Assembly: GCF_018406645.1 (NCBI RefSeq)
Contig: NZ_AP024546.1
Location: forward strand, 1,798,001 to 1,862,000
Direction: 5' to 3'
Source of the DNA: Lysobacter helvus
Lineage (GTDB): Bacteria > Pseudomonadota > Gammaproteobacteria > Xanthomonadales > Xanthomonadaceae
Length of the DNA: 64,000 nt
In this document: in pieces, positions 1 to 11,617 of the stretch
How positions within the stretch are numbered: the first letter of the stretch is position 1
How the letters are laid out: each line of letters begins with the position of its first letter
Made by a program: the position numbers and the translations under genes
Notes under the pieces: model-generated
The model's input: only the letters and a program-made list of their open reading frames with translations
The model's database searches: none
What the model was told of the DNA's origin: nothing

Positions 1-1059
<1,059 letters not shown>

Positions 1060-1083
1060 TCCGGCAACGCAAGCGATCCACGC

Positions 1084-1111
1084 AACGCCCCGCCTCGCGC
1101 GGGGCGTTTGC
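1084..1111 (+). terminator. Intrinsic terminator of gltA
   Basis: A 9-bp GC-rich stem (AACGCCCCG pairing with CGGGGCGTT, 1084-1092 with 1100-1108) is followed by TTGCGTTT. It lies 24 bases after the gltA stop and between convergent genes. Confidence 0.8.
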
Positions 1112-1122
1112 GTTTCAGGGGA

Positions 1123-1770
1123 TCAACCGCCGGCTTCGTACCCGGAGATCTCTTCGTCTGCGAGCAACGCGCGCAGCTGCACGGCGGACGCGCGCTTCAC
1201 CGGCTTCTCGTCGAACGACGACAGCGGCGCCTGGCGCAATGCATCGAGCGGCAGCACCGTGAGGTCGAACGTCAGGTCTTCGGCGCTGAACAACCACACC
1301 GGCACGTCGGCGGCGCGTTCGCGATCCAGGCGGATGCGGCGCGCGCGCGACTCGGCGGGGATGCCGTGTTGTTCGAGCGCGCGCGGCACGGCGTCGGCGT
1401 CGTCGGTGTACAAGTGCAGCGCCACGGGCGCATGGCGATCGGCGGTGCCGTCGAGCACGGGGCCGACGAGGCGCGGTTCGAAGGCAGCGAAGAAATCCAT
1501 CGCGCGCAGTGCGGCGTCGCGACGCTGGCGCAGGCCCGTGGCCTGCGCATCGCCGCGGAACAGGCGCTGGTATTCGCGCAACGCGTCTTCGATCTCGCGG
1601 TTGCGGGGCAGGGAGGCGTCGTCGTGGATGCCCAGGCGCTCGGCGGCCTTGAGCTTGGCCTGGTGGTAGTCGCGGATGCCGCTTTCGGCCATCAGCCGCG
1701 CGGCCTCGTGGGCGAGGCGGTGGCGGCGTTCGCGGGTCCTGGTCTCGGCGTGCTGACGGGCGTGGTGCAT
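1123..1770 (-). CDS. Conserved hypothetical protein, 215 aa
   Basis: No function is recognised. The product is soluble, with no signal peptide and no membrane segment. It is very rich in Arg, Ala, Asp and Glu, and has a helical, positively charged N-terminal half (HARQHAETRTRERRHRLAHE). The C-terminal part looks like a mixed alpha/beta fold (GPVLDGTADRHAPVALHLYT). The ATG at 1770 is preceded by GGAGG about eight bases upstream, which supports the start. A TAGAGT -10-like element lies 28 bases upstream (1799-1804). It sits just downstream of the PBP1a gene on the same strand and converges on gltA. A DNA-handling or nucleotidyltransferase-like role is possible, but nothing in the sequence proves it. 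Confidence 0.75.
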   Translation of the reverse strand: MHHARQHAETRTRERRHRLAHEAARLMAESGIRDYHQAKLKAAERLGIHDDASLPRNREIEDALREYQRLFRGDAQATGLRQRRDAALRAMDFFAAFEPRLVGPVLDGTADRHAPVALHLYTDDADAVPRALEQHGIPAESRARRIRLDRERAADVPVWLFSAEDLTFDLTVLPLDALRQAPLSSFDEKPVKRASAVQLRALLADEEISGYEAGG

Positions 1771-1798
1771 GGCGCGTCCTCCGTTGAGACCCGGGCCG

Positions 1799-1804
1799 AC
1801 TCTA
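1799..1804 (-). promoter_or_regulatory. -10-like TAGAGT upstream of the 215-aa gene
   Basis: TAGAGTCGG on the minus strand lies 28 bases before the start at 1770. It matches a recurring TA-N3-T followed by CG that precedes several genes in this window. No good -35 is visible. Confidence 0.35.
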
Positions 1805-1831
1805 GCATCGGCCCGTCGTTGCGATGTCGAC

Positions 1832-4330
1832 TCAGAAGATGTCGAACGCCTCTTCGCTCGGCGCCGTGTCCTCGGGACCGTAGTCCACGTAGTTCTCCAT
1901 CTTCTCGAGGTCTTCGTTCTTCACCCACTCGACGATGCCGCCGTTGCCTTCCGGCAGCAGCTGGCCGCCGGCGCCGACGGAGACCTTGACCATGCCGTCG
2001 GGCGGATCGTTGGCCATGATCGGACGATCCTTCAGCGCGACGCGCATGTAGTCGATCCAGATCGGCAACGCGGCCTTGCCGCCGTATTCGCGATAGCCCA
2101 GCGACTCGAACTTGTCGCGGCCCACCCACACGGTGGTCACCATGTTGCCGCCGAAGCCGGAGAACCACGCATCGCGGTGGTCGTTGGTGGAGCCGGTCTT
2201 GCCGCCGACGTCTTCGCGGCCGAGCACCTTGGCGGCCGTGCCGGTGCCGCGCTGCACGACGTCGCGCATCATCGAGACGAGCTGGTAGGCCACGCGCTCG
2301 TCGATCGCGCGGGGCGCGAGGACGGCGTCCGGCGGCGGGGCCGTCGGCTTGGCCTGCGCCTTGTCGCCGGCGGGCTTGGCGACCGGCGCGGGCGCGTTGC
2401 CGAGGTCGAAGCCATCGACGACGCTCGACGCGGTTTCCTGCCCCGCGCGCTGGCCGCACCCGCGGCAGGCGATCGGCGGCTTCTCCTTGAAGATCACCGT
2501 GCCGTTGCGGTCCTTCACTTCATCGACGAACCACGGATTGACGAGGTAGCCGCCGTTGGCGAACACCGCGTAGCCGCGCGCGACGTCGATCGGCTTGAGC
2601 GACGAGGCGCCGAGCGACATCGACAGGTTGGGGACCAGCTGGTCGATCGGGAAGCCGAAGTGGCTGATGTACTTCCGCGCGTAATCCACGCCGATCGCAT
2701 CGAGCAGGCGCACCGACACCAGGTTGCGCGACTGCACCAGCGCTTCGCGCAGGCGCATCGGGCCCTTGAAGTCGCCGGTGTCGTTCTGCGGGCGCCACGT
2801 GTGGCCGACGCGATCCTTGAACACCACCGGTGCGTCGAGGACGATCGACGCCGGATTGAATCCGCGCTCGAACGCCGCTGCATAGAGGAACGGCTTGAAG
2901 CTCGACCCCGGCTGGCGACGCGACTGCGTGGCGCGGTTGAACTTGTTGGACGCGAAGCTGAAACCGCCGACGAGCGCGCGCAGCGCACCGGTGTCGGCAT
3001 CGAGCGAGATCAGCGTGGACTGCGCGCGCGGCAGCTGGTCGAGTTCGAACTTGGGCTTCGCATCGGCGGCGGCCAACGCGACGGGCTTGCCGTCCTTGTC
3101 GAGCGCGGGCTTCGGCACGATGCGGCGCACGCGCACGATGTCGCCGCGCTTCACCAATGCGGACGGGCTCTTGCCGGTCCACGTGCTGGCGGAGGCGCCC
3201 AGTTCGAGCGACGTGCCGTCGCCGAGCAACACGGTCGCGGTGCCCGCGCCGGTACCGGTCACGAGCGCCGGCCACAGGTCGCCCTGGACCGACATGCCGC
3301 GCAGGTGCGCGCGCAGGGCGTCGGGCGAGGACTCGGTGCCGAGGTCGACCTGCTTTTCGGCGCCGCGCCAGCCATGGCGGTGGTCGTAGGTGGCCAGGCC
3401 ATCGCGGATCGCCTGGTCGGCCGCCACCTGCAGGGTGGGGTCGATCGTGGTGGTGACGTGGTAGCCCTTGGTCAGCACGTCGCCGCCGAACTTCGCCACC
3501 ATCGCCTGGCGCACCATCTCGGCCACGTACGGCGCATAGACCTCGACCGGGCGCTCGTGCGGCGTGGCGTGCATCGGCACGGACACCGCGGCGCGTTCCT
3601 CGGCCACGCCGATGAAGCCCAGCTCGCGCATGCGCTGCAGCACGTAGTCGCGACGCAGCTTCGCGCGCTCGGGGTTGGTGATCGGGTTGCCGCTGGAGGG
3701 GAACTTCGGGATCGACGCGAGCGTGGCCATTTCGTCCAGCGAGAGCTGGTCGAGCGACTTGCCGTAATAGAACTCCGAGGCCGCGGCCACGCCGTAGGCG
3801 CGGTTGCCGAAGAAACTCTTGTTGAGATAGAGCTCGAAGATCTCGTCCTTCGTCAGCTCGTTCTCCATGCGCATCGCCAGCATCATTTCCGCGAGCTTGC
3901 GCGTGTAGCTGTACTCGGAGCTCAGGAAGAACTGGCGCGCCACCTGCTGCGTGATCGTCGATCCGCCGGGCACGCGCTTGTCGTTGGTGGTGGCGAGCAG
4001 CCACACCGCGCGGGCGACGCCCTTGTAGTCCACGCCGTGGTGTTCGTAGAAGCGCGCGTCCTCGATCGCGATGAAGGACTGCTTCAACTTCGGCGGCACG
4101 CGCTCGATGTCGATCGGGTAGCGGCGCGTCTCGCCGAACAGGGCCATGAGCCGCCCGTCCCGCGCGTACACGTACATGGGCTCCTGCAGTTCGACATGGC
4201 GCAGGGCGTCCACGTCGGGCAGCTTGGGAGCGATCAGGAAATACAGGAGGGTCAGACCCAGGACGCCCAGGACCACCGCGCCCAGGAACGCGACGAGCGT
4301 CCAGCGCAGCCAACGACGAAAACGTGACAT
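1832..4330 (-). CDS. mrcA: Penicillin-binding protein 1a (bifunctional transglycosylase/transpeptidase)
   Basis: This class A PBP polymerises and cross-links peptidoglycan at the outer face of the inner membrane. The ATG at 4330 gives 832 aa beginning [10 protein letters not shown], a short cytoplasmic tail, and then one membrane anchor (about residues 10-34). The GT51 domain follows, with catalytic Glu90 in [13 protein letters not shown]. The transpeptidase domain has Ser476 in GSSFKPF, SRN in VQSRNLVS, and KTG at 711-713. The longer frame back to 4468 is not needed, since its extra residues look unlike a PBP N-terminus. An odd Ala/Pro-rich insertion with a CxxC pair (Cys622, Cys625) lies between SRN and KTG. 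The gene is divergent from pilM, the usual ponA-pil arrangement in gammaproteobacteria. Confidence 0.95.
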   Translation of the reverse strand: MSRFRRWLRWTLVAFLGAVVLGVLGLTLLYFLIAPKLPDVDALRHVELQEPMYVYARDGRLMALFGETRRYPIDIERVPPKLKQSFIAIEDARFYEHHGVDYKGVARAVWLLATTNDKRVPGGSTITQQVARQFFLSSEYSYTRKLAEMMLAMRMENELTKDEIFELYLNKSFFGNRAYGVAAASEFYYGKSLDQLSLDEMATLASIPKFPSSGNPITNPERAKLRRDYVLQRMRELGFIGVAEERAAVSVPMHATPHERPVEVYAPYVAEMVRQAMVAKFGGDVLTKGYHVTTTIDPTLQVAADQAIRDGLATYDHRHGWRGAEKQVDLGTESSPDALRAHLRGMSVQGDLWPALVTGTGAGTATVLLGDGTSLELGASASTWTGKSPSALVKRGDIVRVRRIVPKPALDKDGKPVALAAADAKPKFELDQLPRAQSTLISLDADTGALRALVGGFSFASNKFNRATQSRRQPGSSFKPFLYAAAFERGFNPASIVLDAPVVFKDRVGHTWRPQNDTGDFKGPMRLREALVQSRNLVSVRLLDAIGVDYARKYISHFGFPIDQLVPNLSMSLGASSLKPIDVARGYAVFANGGYLVNPWFVDEVKDRNGTVIFKEKPPIACRGCGQRAGQETASSVVDGFDLGNAPAPVAKPAGDKAQAKPTAPPPDAVLAPRAIDERVAYQLVSMMRDVVQRGTGTAAKVLGREDVGGKTGSTNDHRDAWFSGFGGNMVTTVWVGRDKFESLGYREYGGKAALPIWIDYMRVALKDRPIMANDPPDGMVKVSVGAGGQLLPEGNGGIVEWVKNEDLEKMENYVDYGPEDTAPSEEAFDIF

Positions 4331-4539
4331 CAAACCAATCCGATTGCGGGTGTCGTGGCCCGGGAGTATAGAGGTAGCACGCCGACGTCCCGAGCGACTG
4401 GGGAACACCGTCCGGAATCGACGCCCGGCGACGTTGGAAGGGGGAATGTCTCGACTTGTGACCGCCACCCGGGGAAGGGGTGGTTGCCAGAACGTTTAAA
4501 GTCCGTTATTTAATGCTCTGGGGCACGATGTGCGCGTAA

Positions 4540-5621
<1,082 letters not shown>

Positions 5622-5622
<1 letters not shown>

Positions 5623-6353
5623 TGGCACGGATCAACCTCCTCCCCTGGCGCGCGGAACGCCGCCGGCTCCGGCAGAAGGAATTCCTGGCGATGCTGGGCG
5701 CGTCCGCGGTCGCCGCGGCGCTGATCTCCTTCGGGATCGTGATGTTCTACAACCGCCAGATCGACGGCCAGAACGAGCGCAACGCGTTCGTCAAGGACCA
5801 GATCACGCAGGTCGATTCCAAGATCAAGGAGATCGAGGAACTCGACAAGAAGAAAGCGAAGCTGCTGGCGCGCAAGGAAGTCATCGAGCAGCTGCAGGCC
5901 AACCGCTCGCAGATGGTGCATCTGTTCGATTCGCTGGTGCGCACGATCCCCGACGGCGTCACGCTCTCGGCAATCAAGCAGGAAGGCGACGTGCTCACGC
6001 TGTCGGGCCGCTCGCAGTCCAACGCGCGCGTCAGTACCTACATGCGCAACCTCGAAGGCTCCGGCTGGATGACCAACCCCGAGCTGTCGGTCATCGAAGC
6101 GCGCGGCGACAACAAGGGCCTGCCGTACGAGTTCAACCTGCAGGTCAAGCTGGCCAACCCGAACGCGCCGAAGGACACCAACGGCGACGGCATCCCCGAC
6201 ACGGTGGCCACCGCCCCGGTCGCCACGCCCGTCGACGTGACCGCCCCGGCTTCGTTCGCCACCGCCGCGCCCGCACCGGCCGCCACCGCCGCCGCCGCGC
6301 CGGCCGCGCCCGCCGCAACCGCTGCAAAGCCGACCACCGGAGGCGCCCAGTGA
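5622..6353 (+). CDS. pilN: Type IV pilus assembly protein PilN
   Basis: PilN is a bitopic inner-membrane protein that links cytoplasmic PilM to periplasmic PilO. The product is 243 aa. The N-terminal tail contains ARINLLPWRAERR, the conserved PilM-binding motif (INLLPWR). A transmembrane segment follows (about residues 22-44), then a periplasmic coiled coil rich in K, E and D, then a ferredoxin-like domain. The C-terminus is longer than usual: it has a DTNGDGIPD loop at residues 185-193, which fits the DxNxDGxxD calcium-loop pattern, and then an Ala/Pro/Thr-rich tail. The ATG at 5622 overlaps the pilM stop, and the pilO GTG overlaps this stop by four bases. Confidence 0.95.
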
Positions 6354-7021
6354 GCCAGAAAACGATGGCGCTGAAGGACCTCAGCCTCAACAACACGTCC
6401 GCCTGGCCGCAGCAGTACAAGATCGCGTTCTGCGCCCTGATCGGCCTCGTGATCGTCGGCCTGGCCTGGTACTTCTTCGTGTCCGACCAGCGCAACGAGC
6501 TGGCCGGCCTGGAACGCCAGGAAGCCGACCTCCGCGCCGAGTTCGAAAACAAGCAGGGGCGCGCCGCCAACCTCGAACCGCTCAAGCTCCAGCTCACGCA
6601 GATGGAACAGCAGTTGCAGCAGATGCTGCGCCAGCTGCCTTCCAAGACCGAGATGCCGGACCTGATCATCGACATCTCGCAGACCGCGCTCGCGACCGGC
6701 ATCTCCAACGAACTCTTCCAGCCGGGCCCCGAAGCCCCGAAGGAGTTCTACGCCGAGAAGCCCATCTCGCTGCGCATGGTCGGCACCTACCACCAGTTCG
6801 GCGCGTTCGTCAGCGGCGTGGCCTCGCTGCCGCGCGTGGTCATCATGACCATGCACGACATCTCGCTCACCCCGCGCAACCCGACGCCCGGCAGCAAGAT
6901 CGGTCCCAACAGCGTCCTGCAGCTCGCAGGCACGGTGAAGACCTACCGCTACCTCGACGAAGACGAGACCGCCGCGAATGCGACGACCACGCCGGCCGCC
7001 GCGCCGCAGGGAGGGAAGTGA
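6350..7021 (+). CDS. pilO: Type IV pilus assembly protein PilO
   Basis: PilO is the inner-membrane partner of PilN and helps align the secretin with the motor. The product is 223 aa with GTG start at 6350, in a GTGA overlap with the pilN stop. A short cytoplasmic N-terminus is followed by one membrane segment (about residues 25-44, FCALIGLVIVGLAWYFFV). Then come a coiled coil (about 50-90) and the periplasmic ferredoxin-like domain with the TYHQFGAFVSGVASLPR segment typical of PilO. The last 20 residues are Ala/Thr/Pro-rich. Length and order match the family. Confidence 0.95.
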   Translation: MSQKTMALKDLSLNNTSAWPQQYKIAFCALIGLVIVGLAWYFFVSDQRNELAGLERQEADLRAEFENKQGRAANLEPLKLQLTQMEQQLQQMLRQLPSKTEMPDLIIDISQTALATGISNELFQPGPEAPKEFYAEKPISLRMVGTYHQFGAFVSGVASLPRVVIMTMHDISLTPRNPTPGSKIGPNSVLQLAGTVKTYRYLDEDETAANATTTPAAAPQGGK

Positions 7022-7022
7022 G

Positions 7023-7556
7023 ATGGCCCGCCTTGCACAAGCACGCCTGCCCGCCGCCCTCGCCATGGCCCTGCTGCTCGCCGGTTGCGGCCGCAGCGTG
7101 ACCAGCGGTCCGCCCCCGGGCAACCTGGAAAGCTGGGCCGCCGAAGTGAAGGCGCGTCCCGCGCCGCCGCTCGACCCGCTGCCCGTGATGCAGCAGTTCG
7201 AGACCTTCGAATACGCCGCGCAGGCCCTGCGCGATCCTTTCAGTGAAGCCTTCACCGATGTCAGCGGTGGCAGCGGCCCGCGTCCGGACCCGAACCGTCC
7301 GAAGCAGACGCTGGAGCAGTTCCCGCTCGACAGCATGGACATGGTTGGCACGATCGGCCGGGGACCCGGGCTGACTGCGTTGGTCATGGCACCGGACAAG
7401 GTGACTTACCGGGTGCACCCGGGCGTTTACATGGGGCAGAGCGACGGTCGGGTGACCGCCGTTTACGAAGACCGCATCGAACTGGTGGAGTTGGTACCGG
7501 ACGGCGCTGGCGGCTGGCTGGAGCGACCCGCTTCGGTCGCGCTACAAGATCAATAA
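7023..7556 (+). CDS. pilP: Type IV pilus lipoprotein PilP
   Basis: PilP is an inner-membrane lipoprotein that binds PilN/PilO and the N0 region of the secretin PilQ. The 177-aa product starts at the ATG at 7023, one base after the pilO stop. Its signal peptide ends in a clear lipobox, LLLAGCGRS. The body has an extended N-terminal part, containing the RDPFSEAF segment (PilO/PilQ-binding region of the family). It ends in a beta-sandwich with the pattern VHPGVYMGQSDGRVTAV. Pfam PilP proteins are of this size. pilQ follows after 11 bases. Confidence 0.95.
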   Translation: MARLAQARLPAALAMALLLAGCGRSVTSGPPPGNLESWAAEVKARPAPPLDPLPVMQQFETFEYAAQALRDPFSEAFTDVSGGSGPRPDPNRPKQTLEQFPLDSMDMVGTIGRGPGLTALVMAPDKVTYRVHPGVYMGQSDGRVTAVYEDRIELVELVPDGAGGWLERPASVALQDQ

Positions 7557-7567
7557 GGGGATAGACG

Positions 7568-9529
7568 ATGACCGTTCTCAACGCCAAACCCATGCGGCCT
7601 GCTCGGCGCCCGTTCCTGAGGGCGAGCGCCATCGGGCTCGCCATCGGGCTGCTCACGGCGTTCGGCGCCGTGGACGCCGCGCAGTCCGGACGCGTCCTGA
7701 TGGCGCAGGCAGCGGCTGCCGCGCCCGCCAACGCACCGGCCTCCAGCCTGGATCCATCCAAGGTCCTGCCGGGCGCGATCAGCGTGTCCAACATCGACTT
7801 CAAGCGTGGCGACGGCGGCTCCGGTCGCCTCGCGCTGCGCTTCACCGGTGGTGGCGCGGTACCCGACATGCGCACCGAAGGGTCGCGCGTGATCATCGAT
7901 GTCGGTAACGCCAAGCTGCCGGCCGCGCTGCAGAAGTCCATCGACGTGGGCGACTTCGCCACGCCGGTCGAGCGCATCGAACCGCGCGCCAACGGCGCCG
8001 GCACCAAGCTGGTGGTCAGCACCAACGGCAACTACGAGTCGCGCGCCTACCAGACGGGCAACGAGTACGTGGTCGAGATCGTGCCGAAGGCCGCCAAGGT
8101 CGCCGCCGCGCCGGGCGCAGGCCCCGCGATGGGCGCGGCCAACACCAACGGCACGCCGGTGCGCGCCTACGGTGGCCGCCCGGTGACGTTCAACTTCCAG
8201 GACGTGCCGGTGCGCACGGTGCTGCAGCTGATCGCCGAAGAGTCCAACCTCAACATCGTCGCCTCCGACACCGTGTCGGGCAACGTGACGCTGCGCCTGA
8301 TCAACGTGCCGTGGGACCAGGCGCTCGACATCGTGTTGCGCGCCAAGGGCCTGGACAAGCGCCGCGACGGCAACGTCGTGTGGGTCGCGCCGCAGAAGGA
8401 AATCGCGGACTACGAGCAGGCCAAGGAAGACGCCCGCATCGCGATCGAGAACCGCGCCGAGATGGTCACGGAGTACATCCCGATCAACTACGGCAACGCC
8501 GAGGAAATCGCCAAGCTGCTGACCGACGAGAGCAAGAGCGGCTCGGGTGGCGGTGGCGCCGCCGGTGCCACGCGCGGCTTCCTGTCCGGCCGCGGCAGCA
8601 TCAGCTTCGACCGTCGCACCAACACGCTGCTGGTCATCGACATCCCGGCCAAGGTCACCGAAGTGCGTCGCCTCGTGGGCCTGCTGGACAAGCCGGTCGA
8701 CCAGGTGCTGATCGAAGCGCGCATCGTGATCGCCACCGAATCCTTCGCCCGCGAACTGGGTGCGAAGTTCGGCATCGCCGGCAACACCGACAACGTGTTC
8801 TACAACGGCAACGTCGCGGCCAACACCGAGACCGCCAACTCGTACGCCAAGGCCGCGCAGGCCAACAGCTCCACGCCGCCGCCGAACCCGCTGCAGGTCG
8901 GCACGCTGACCAAGGCGCTCAACGTCAACCTGCCCGCGGTCAACGCCGCCGGTGCGCTGGCGCTGTCGATCATCAACGCGGGCTACGTGCTGGACGTCGA
9001 ACTCTCGGCGCTGCAGACCGAAGGCCGCGGCGAAGTGATCTCCAACCCGCGCATCGTCACCAGCAACCAGAAGGAAGCGGTGATCCGCCAGGGCCAGGAA
9101 GTCGGCTACGTCACCGTCTCCGCGCAGCAGGGCGCCGGTGCCGCCGCCATCCCGAACGTCCAGTTCAAGGACGTGCTGCTCGAGCTGAAGGTCACCCCGA
9201 CGATCACCAACGATGGCCGCGTGTTCCTCAACATGGCCGTCAAGAAGGACGAGATCGAAGGCTTCGTGTCCTCCGGCATCGGCGACGTCCCGCAGATCAA
9301 CAAGCGCGAAATCAACACGGCGGTCCTGATCGACAACGGCCAGACCGTGGTGATCGGCGGCGTGTACGAGTTCCGCGACCGCGCCGACGTCACCAAGGTG
9401 CCGTGGCTCGCCGACCTGCCCGTCATCGGCAACCTGTTCAAGAAGAAGGGCCGCTCGAAGGAAAAGGCCGAGCTGCTGATCTTCGTGACGCCCAAGGTGA
9501 TGTCGGTGGCGCAGCGCAATCCCGGCTGA
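7568..9529 (+). CDS. pilQ: Type IV pilus secretin PilQ
   Basis: PilQ forms the outer-membrane channel through which the pilus exits. The 653-aa product starts at the ATG at 7568 with AAGGGGAT upstream, and has an N-terminal signal peptide (about residues 1-38). One AMIN domain (about 60-180, peptidoglycan-binding type) is followed by the STN/N0 domain (VTFNFQDVPVRTVLQLIAEE), then the N1 and secretin domains ending in LIFVTPKVM. Many PilQ proteins carry two AMIN domains; only one is seen here. A Gly/Ser-rich loop (KSGSGGGGAAGATRG) sits in the N1 region. It is the last gene of the operon; a terminator follows 27 bases after the stop. Confidence 0.96.
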   Translation: MTVLNAKPMRPARRPFLRASAIGLAIGLLTAFGAVDAAQSGRVLMAQAAAAAPANAPASSLDPSKVLPGAISVSNIDFKRGDGGSGRLALRFTGGGAVPDMRTEGSRVIIDVGNAKLPAALQKSIDVGDFATPVERIEPRANGAGTKLVVSTNGNYESRAYQTGNEYVVEIVPKAAKVAAAPGAGPAMGAANTNGTPVRAYGGRPVTFNFQDVPVRTVLQLIAEESNLNIVASDTVSGNVTLRLINVPWDQALDIVLRAKGLDKRRDGNVVWVAPQKEIADYEQAKEDARIAIENRAEMVTEYIPINYGNAEEIAKLLTDESKSGSGGGGAAGATRGFLSGRGSISFDRRTNTLLVIDIPAKVTEVRRLVGLLDKPVDQVLIEARIVIATESFARELGAKFGIAGNTDNVFYNGNVAANTETANSYAKAAQANSSTPPPNPLQVGTLTKALNVNLPAVNAAGALALSIINAGYVLDVELSALQTEGRGEVISNPRIVTSNQKEAVIRQGQEVGYVTVSAQQGAGAAAIPNVQFKDVLLELKVTPTITNDGRVFLNMAVKKDEIEGFVSSGIGDVPQINKREINTAVLIDNGQTVVIGGVYEFRDRADVTKVPWLADLPVIGNLFKKKGRSKEKAELLIFVTPKVMSVAQRNPG

Positions 9530-9556
9530 TCCCAGCGCATCCGCTTCACGCAATCC

Positions 9557-9585
9557 CAACGGGGCCGAAAGGCCCCGTTGTCGTT
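9557..9585 (+). terminator. Terminator of pilMNOPQ
   Basis: CAACGGGGCC-GAAA-GGCCCCGTTG forms a 10-bp stem with a GAAA tetraloop at 9557-9580, followed by TCGTT. Confidence 0.85.
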
Positions 9586-9681
9586 CCGGGCCTTAACGCG
9601 ACGAAACCATGACCTTCGTCGGTGAACCATCGCATCGGCAACCAGTCAAACTGCGCCCTCCCCCCTGAGGCGAATTCGTCG

Positions 9682-10674
9682 ATGGACGCTCGCACCGACC
9701 CGCCGTCCCGCCTGCACGTCGCCTTCGGCACGTTGCGCGACCAGTTGTCCGCGGAGATCGTCGGCCAGGCCGAACTGATCGAACGCCTGCTCATCGCATT
9801 GCTCGCCGACGGCCACCTCCTTGTCGAAGGCGCGCCCGGCCTGGCCAAGACGTCCGCCATCCGCGCGCTCGCCGCGCGCCTGGATGCGGCCTTCGCCCGC
9901 GTGCAGTTCACGCCGGACCTGTTGCCGGCCGACCTCACCGGCACCGAAGTGTGGCGGCCGCAGGACGGCCGCTTCGAATTCCAGCCCGGCCCGATCTTCC
10001 ATCCGCTGCTGCTGGCCGACGAAATCAACCGCGCGCCCGCGAAGGTCCAGTCCGCGCTGCTCGAAGCGATGGGCGAGCGGCAGGTCACCGTCGGTCGCCA
10101 GACGTATCCGCTGCCGCCGCTGTTCCTGGTGATGGCCACGCAGAACCCGATCGAACAGGAAGGCACCTTCCCGTTGCCCGAAGCGCAGCTCGACCGCTTC
10201 CTGATGTACCTGCGCATCGGCTATCCGGCCGTCGCGGCGGAAACCGAAATCCTGCGCCTGGCCCGCGAACGCGCGCGCACCGTGCTGCAACCGGTCAGCG
10301 ACGCGATCGACCGCATGCCGATCGACGACGTGTTCGCCGCGCGCGCCGCCGTCCTCGACCTGCACCTGGCGCCGCCGGTGGAGCGCTACATCATCGAACT
10401 CGTCCTCGCCTCGCGCGACGCCGGGCGTTACGACCCCGCCCTCGCGCGCCGCATCGCGTGGGGCGCGAGCCCGCGCGGGTCGATCGCCCTCGAACGTTGT
10501 GCACGCGCCCGTGCGTGGTTGGCGGGCCGCGATTTCGTCACGCCGGAAGACGTGCGCGCGATCGCCCCCGACGTGCTGCGCCATCGCGTGCTGCCGAGCT
10601 ACGAAGCCACCGCCGAAGGCTGGGACGGCGATCGCCTCGTGCACGCGCTGCTCGACAAGGTCCCCCTGCCGTGA
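9682..10674 (+). CDS. MoxR family AAA+ ATPase
   Basis: MoxR ATPases act as chaperone-like assembly factors, usually beside DUF58 and VWA proteins. The product is 330 aa from the ATG at 9682, which has TGAGG about 11 bases upstream. A GTG at 9622 would add 20 residues that look unlike the family. Walker A is GAPGLAKTS (residues 50-58). Walker B is LLLADEINR (Asp113, Glu114). The sensor 1 region is MATQNP, and the C-terminal lid carries a SPRGS motif. It is the first gene of a MoxR-DUF58-DUF4381-VWA-VWA/TPR-BatD operon. Such operons are linked to envelope stress tolerance in other bacteria; the role here is inferred from context. Confidence 0.92.
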   Translation: MDARTDPPSRLHVAFGTLRDQLSAEIVGQAELIERLLIALLADGHLLVEGAPGLAKTSAIRALAARLDAAFARVQFTPDLLPADLTGTEVWRPQDGRFEFQPGPIFHPLLLADEINRAPAKVQSALLEAMGERQVTVGRQTYPLPPLFLVMATQNPIEQEGTFPLPEAQLDRFLMYLRIGYPAVAAETEILRLARERARTVLQPVSDAIDRMPIDDVFAARAAVLDLHLAPPVERYIIELVLASRDAGRYDPALARRIAWGASPRGSIALERCARARAWLAGRDFVTPEDVRAIAPDVLRHRVLPSYEATAEGWDGDRLVHALLDKVPLP

Positions 10675-10692
10675 TGCTGCGCGCGTTCTGAC

Positions 10693-11616
10693 ATGGCCGA
10701 GGATCGGCAACCGCGCGAAGGCCTCGCGCCGACCCTGCAGGAACTGGTCGGCCTGCGAGCGCTTGCGTTGGGCCGTCGCGCTGCGCGGCGCGGACGCCAC
10801 GGTGTGTCCGGCCAGGCGCTGTCGCCGTTGCGCGGCCGTGGCATGGAATACGCCGAATCGCGCGAGTACGCGATCGGCGACGACGCGCGCCACATCGACT
10901 GGCGCCTCACCGCGCGCAGCGGACGCCCGCACACCAAGTTGTTCCAGGCCGAACGCGAACGCCTGACGCTGCTCGTCGCCGACACCGCGCCGTCGATGTA
11001 TTTCGGCACGCGCGTGCGCTTCAAGTCGGTGCAGGCCGCGCGCGCCGGCGCGATCGCCACGTGGGCCGCCCTGCGCGACGGCGACCGCATCGCCGCCTTG
11101 CGCGGCAGCACGCGCGAAGCGCCGATCCCGCCCGCCGCCGGTCCGCGTGGCGCATTGCGCGTGCTCGATGCGCTCGTGCGCTGGTACGCCGCGCCGCCCG
11201 CCGACGACGCGGGCCTCGGCGTCGCGCTCGACCACGCGGCACGATTGCTGCGCCCCGGTTCCCGTCTCGTCGTGCTCGCCGATCCCGCCAGCATCGCCGC
11301 GATTCCCGCGCATCGCTGGCCCGCGTTCGCGCTGCACCACGACACCACCGTGTTGTTGCTGGTGGATCCGCTCGAGCGCGATCCGCCGAAGGCCGCGCTG
11401 CCGTTCTTCGCCGCCGGCGAAGCCGCGCATCGCGTCGAGCTCGACCTCGCCAGCCCCGCGCAACGCCAGCGCTGGCGGACGGAATTCGTCGCGCCGCTCG
11501 ACGCCGCATTGCAGGCCTTGCCCGCGCGCGGCGTGCGCGTGCAGATCGTGTCCACCGATGCGCCGAGCGATGCCTGGCTCGGCGCATGGGGCCGGCCGCA
11601 GGCCAGCGTGGCCTGA
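10693..11616 (+). CDS. DUF58 domain protein
   Basis: The 307-aa protein carries the DUF58 signature GMEYAESREYAIGDDARHIDW (first part of the motif, about residues 51-71). This is followed by a degenerate von Willebrand-like fold (TLLVADTAPSMYFG). DUF58 proteins are regularly encoded next to MoxR and are thought to be its substrates or partners; their biochemical function is not established. No membrane segment is obvious. It lies 18 bases after moxR and one base before the next start, so it is certainly in the operon. Confidence 0.88.
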   Translation: MAEDRQPREGLAPTLQELVGLRALALGRRAARRGRHGVSGQALSPLRGRGMEYAESREYAIGDDARHIDWRLTARSGRPHTKLFQAERERLTLLVADTAPSMYFGTRVRFKSVQAARAGAIATWAALRDGDRIAALRGSTREAPIPPAAGPRGALRVLDALVRWYAAPPADDAGLGVALDHAARLLRPGSRLVVLADPASIAAIPAHRWPAFALHHDTTVLLLVDPLERDPPKAALPFFAAGEAAHRVELDLASPAQRQRWRTEFVAPLDAALQALPARGVRVQIVSTDAPSDAWLGAWGRPQASVA

Positions 11617-11617
11617 G

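Noticed and set aside
1769-4327. Long plus-strand open frame (852 codons) opposite mrcA
   Set aside because: It is an antisense shadow of a GC-rich gene; the product is mostly Arg, Ala, His and Val with no motif, whereas mrcA has every PBP1a motif.
7550-9559. Minus-strand open frame (669 codons) opposite pilQ
   Set aside because: Low-complexity His/Asp/Val/Arg composition typical of antisense frames; pilQ on the other strand is complete.
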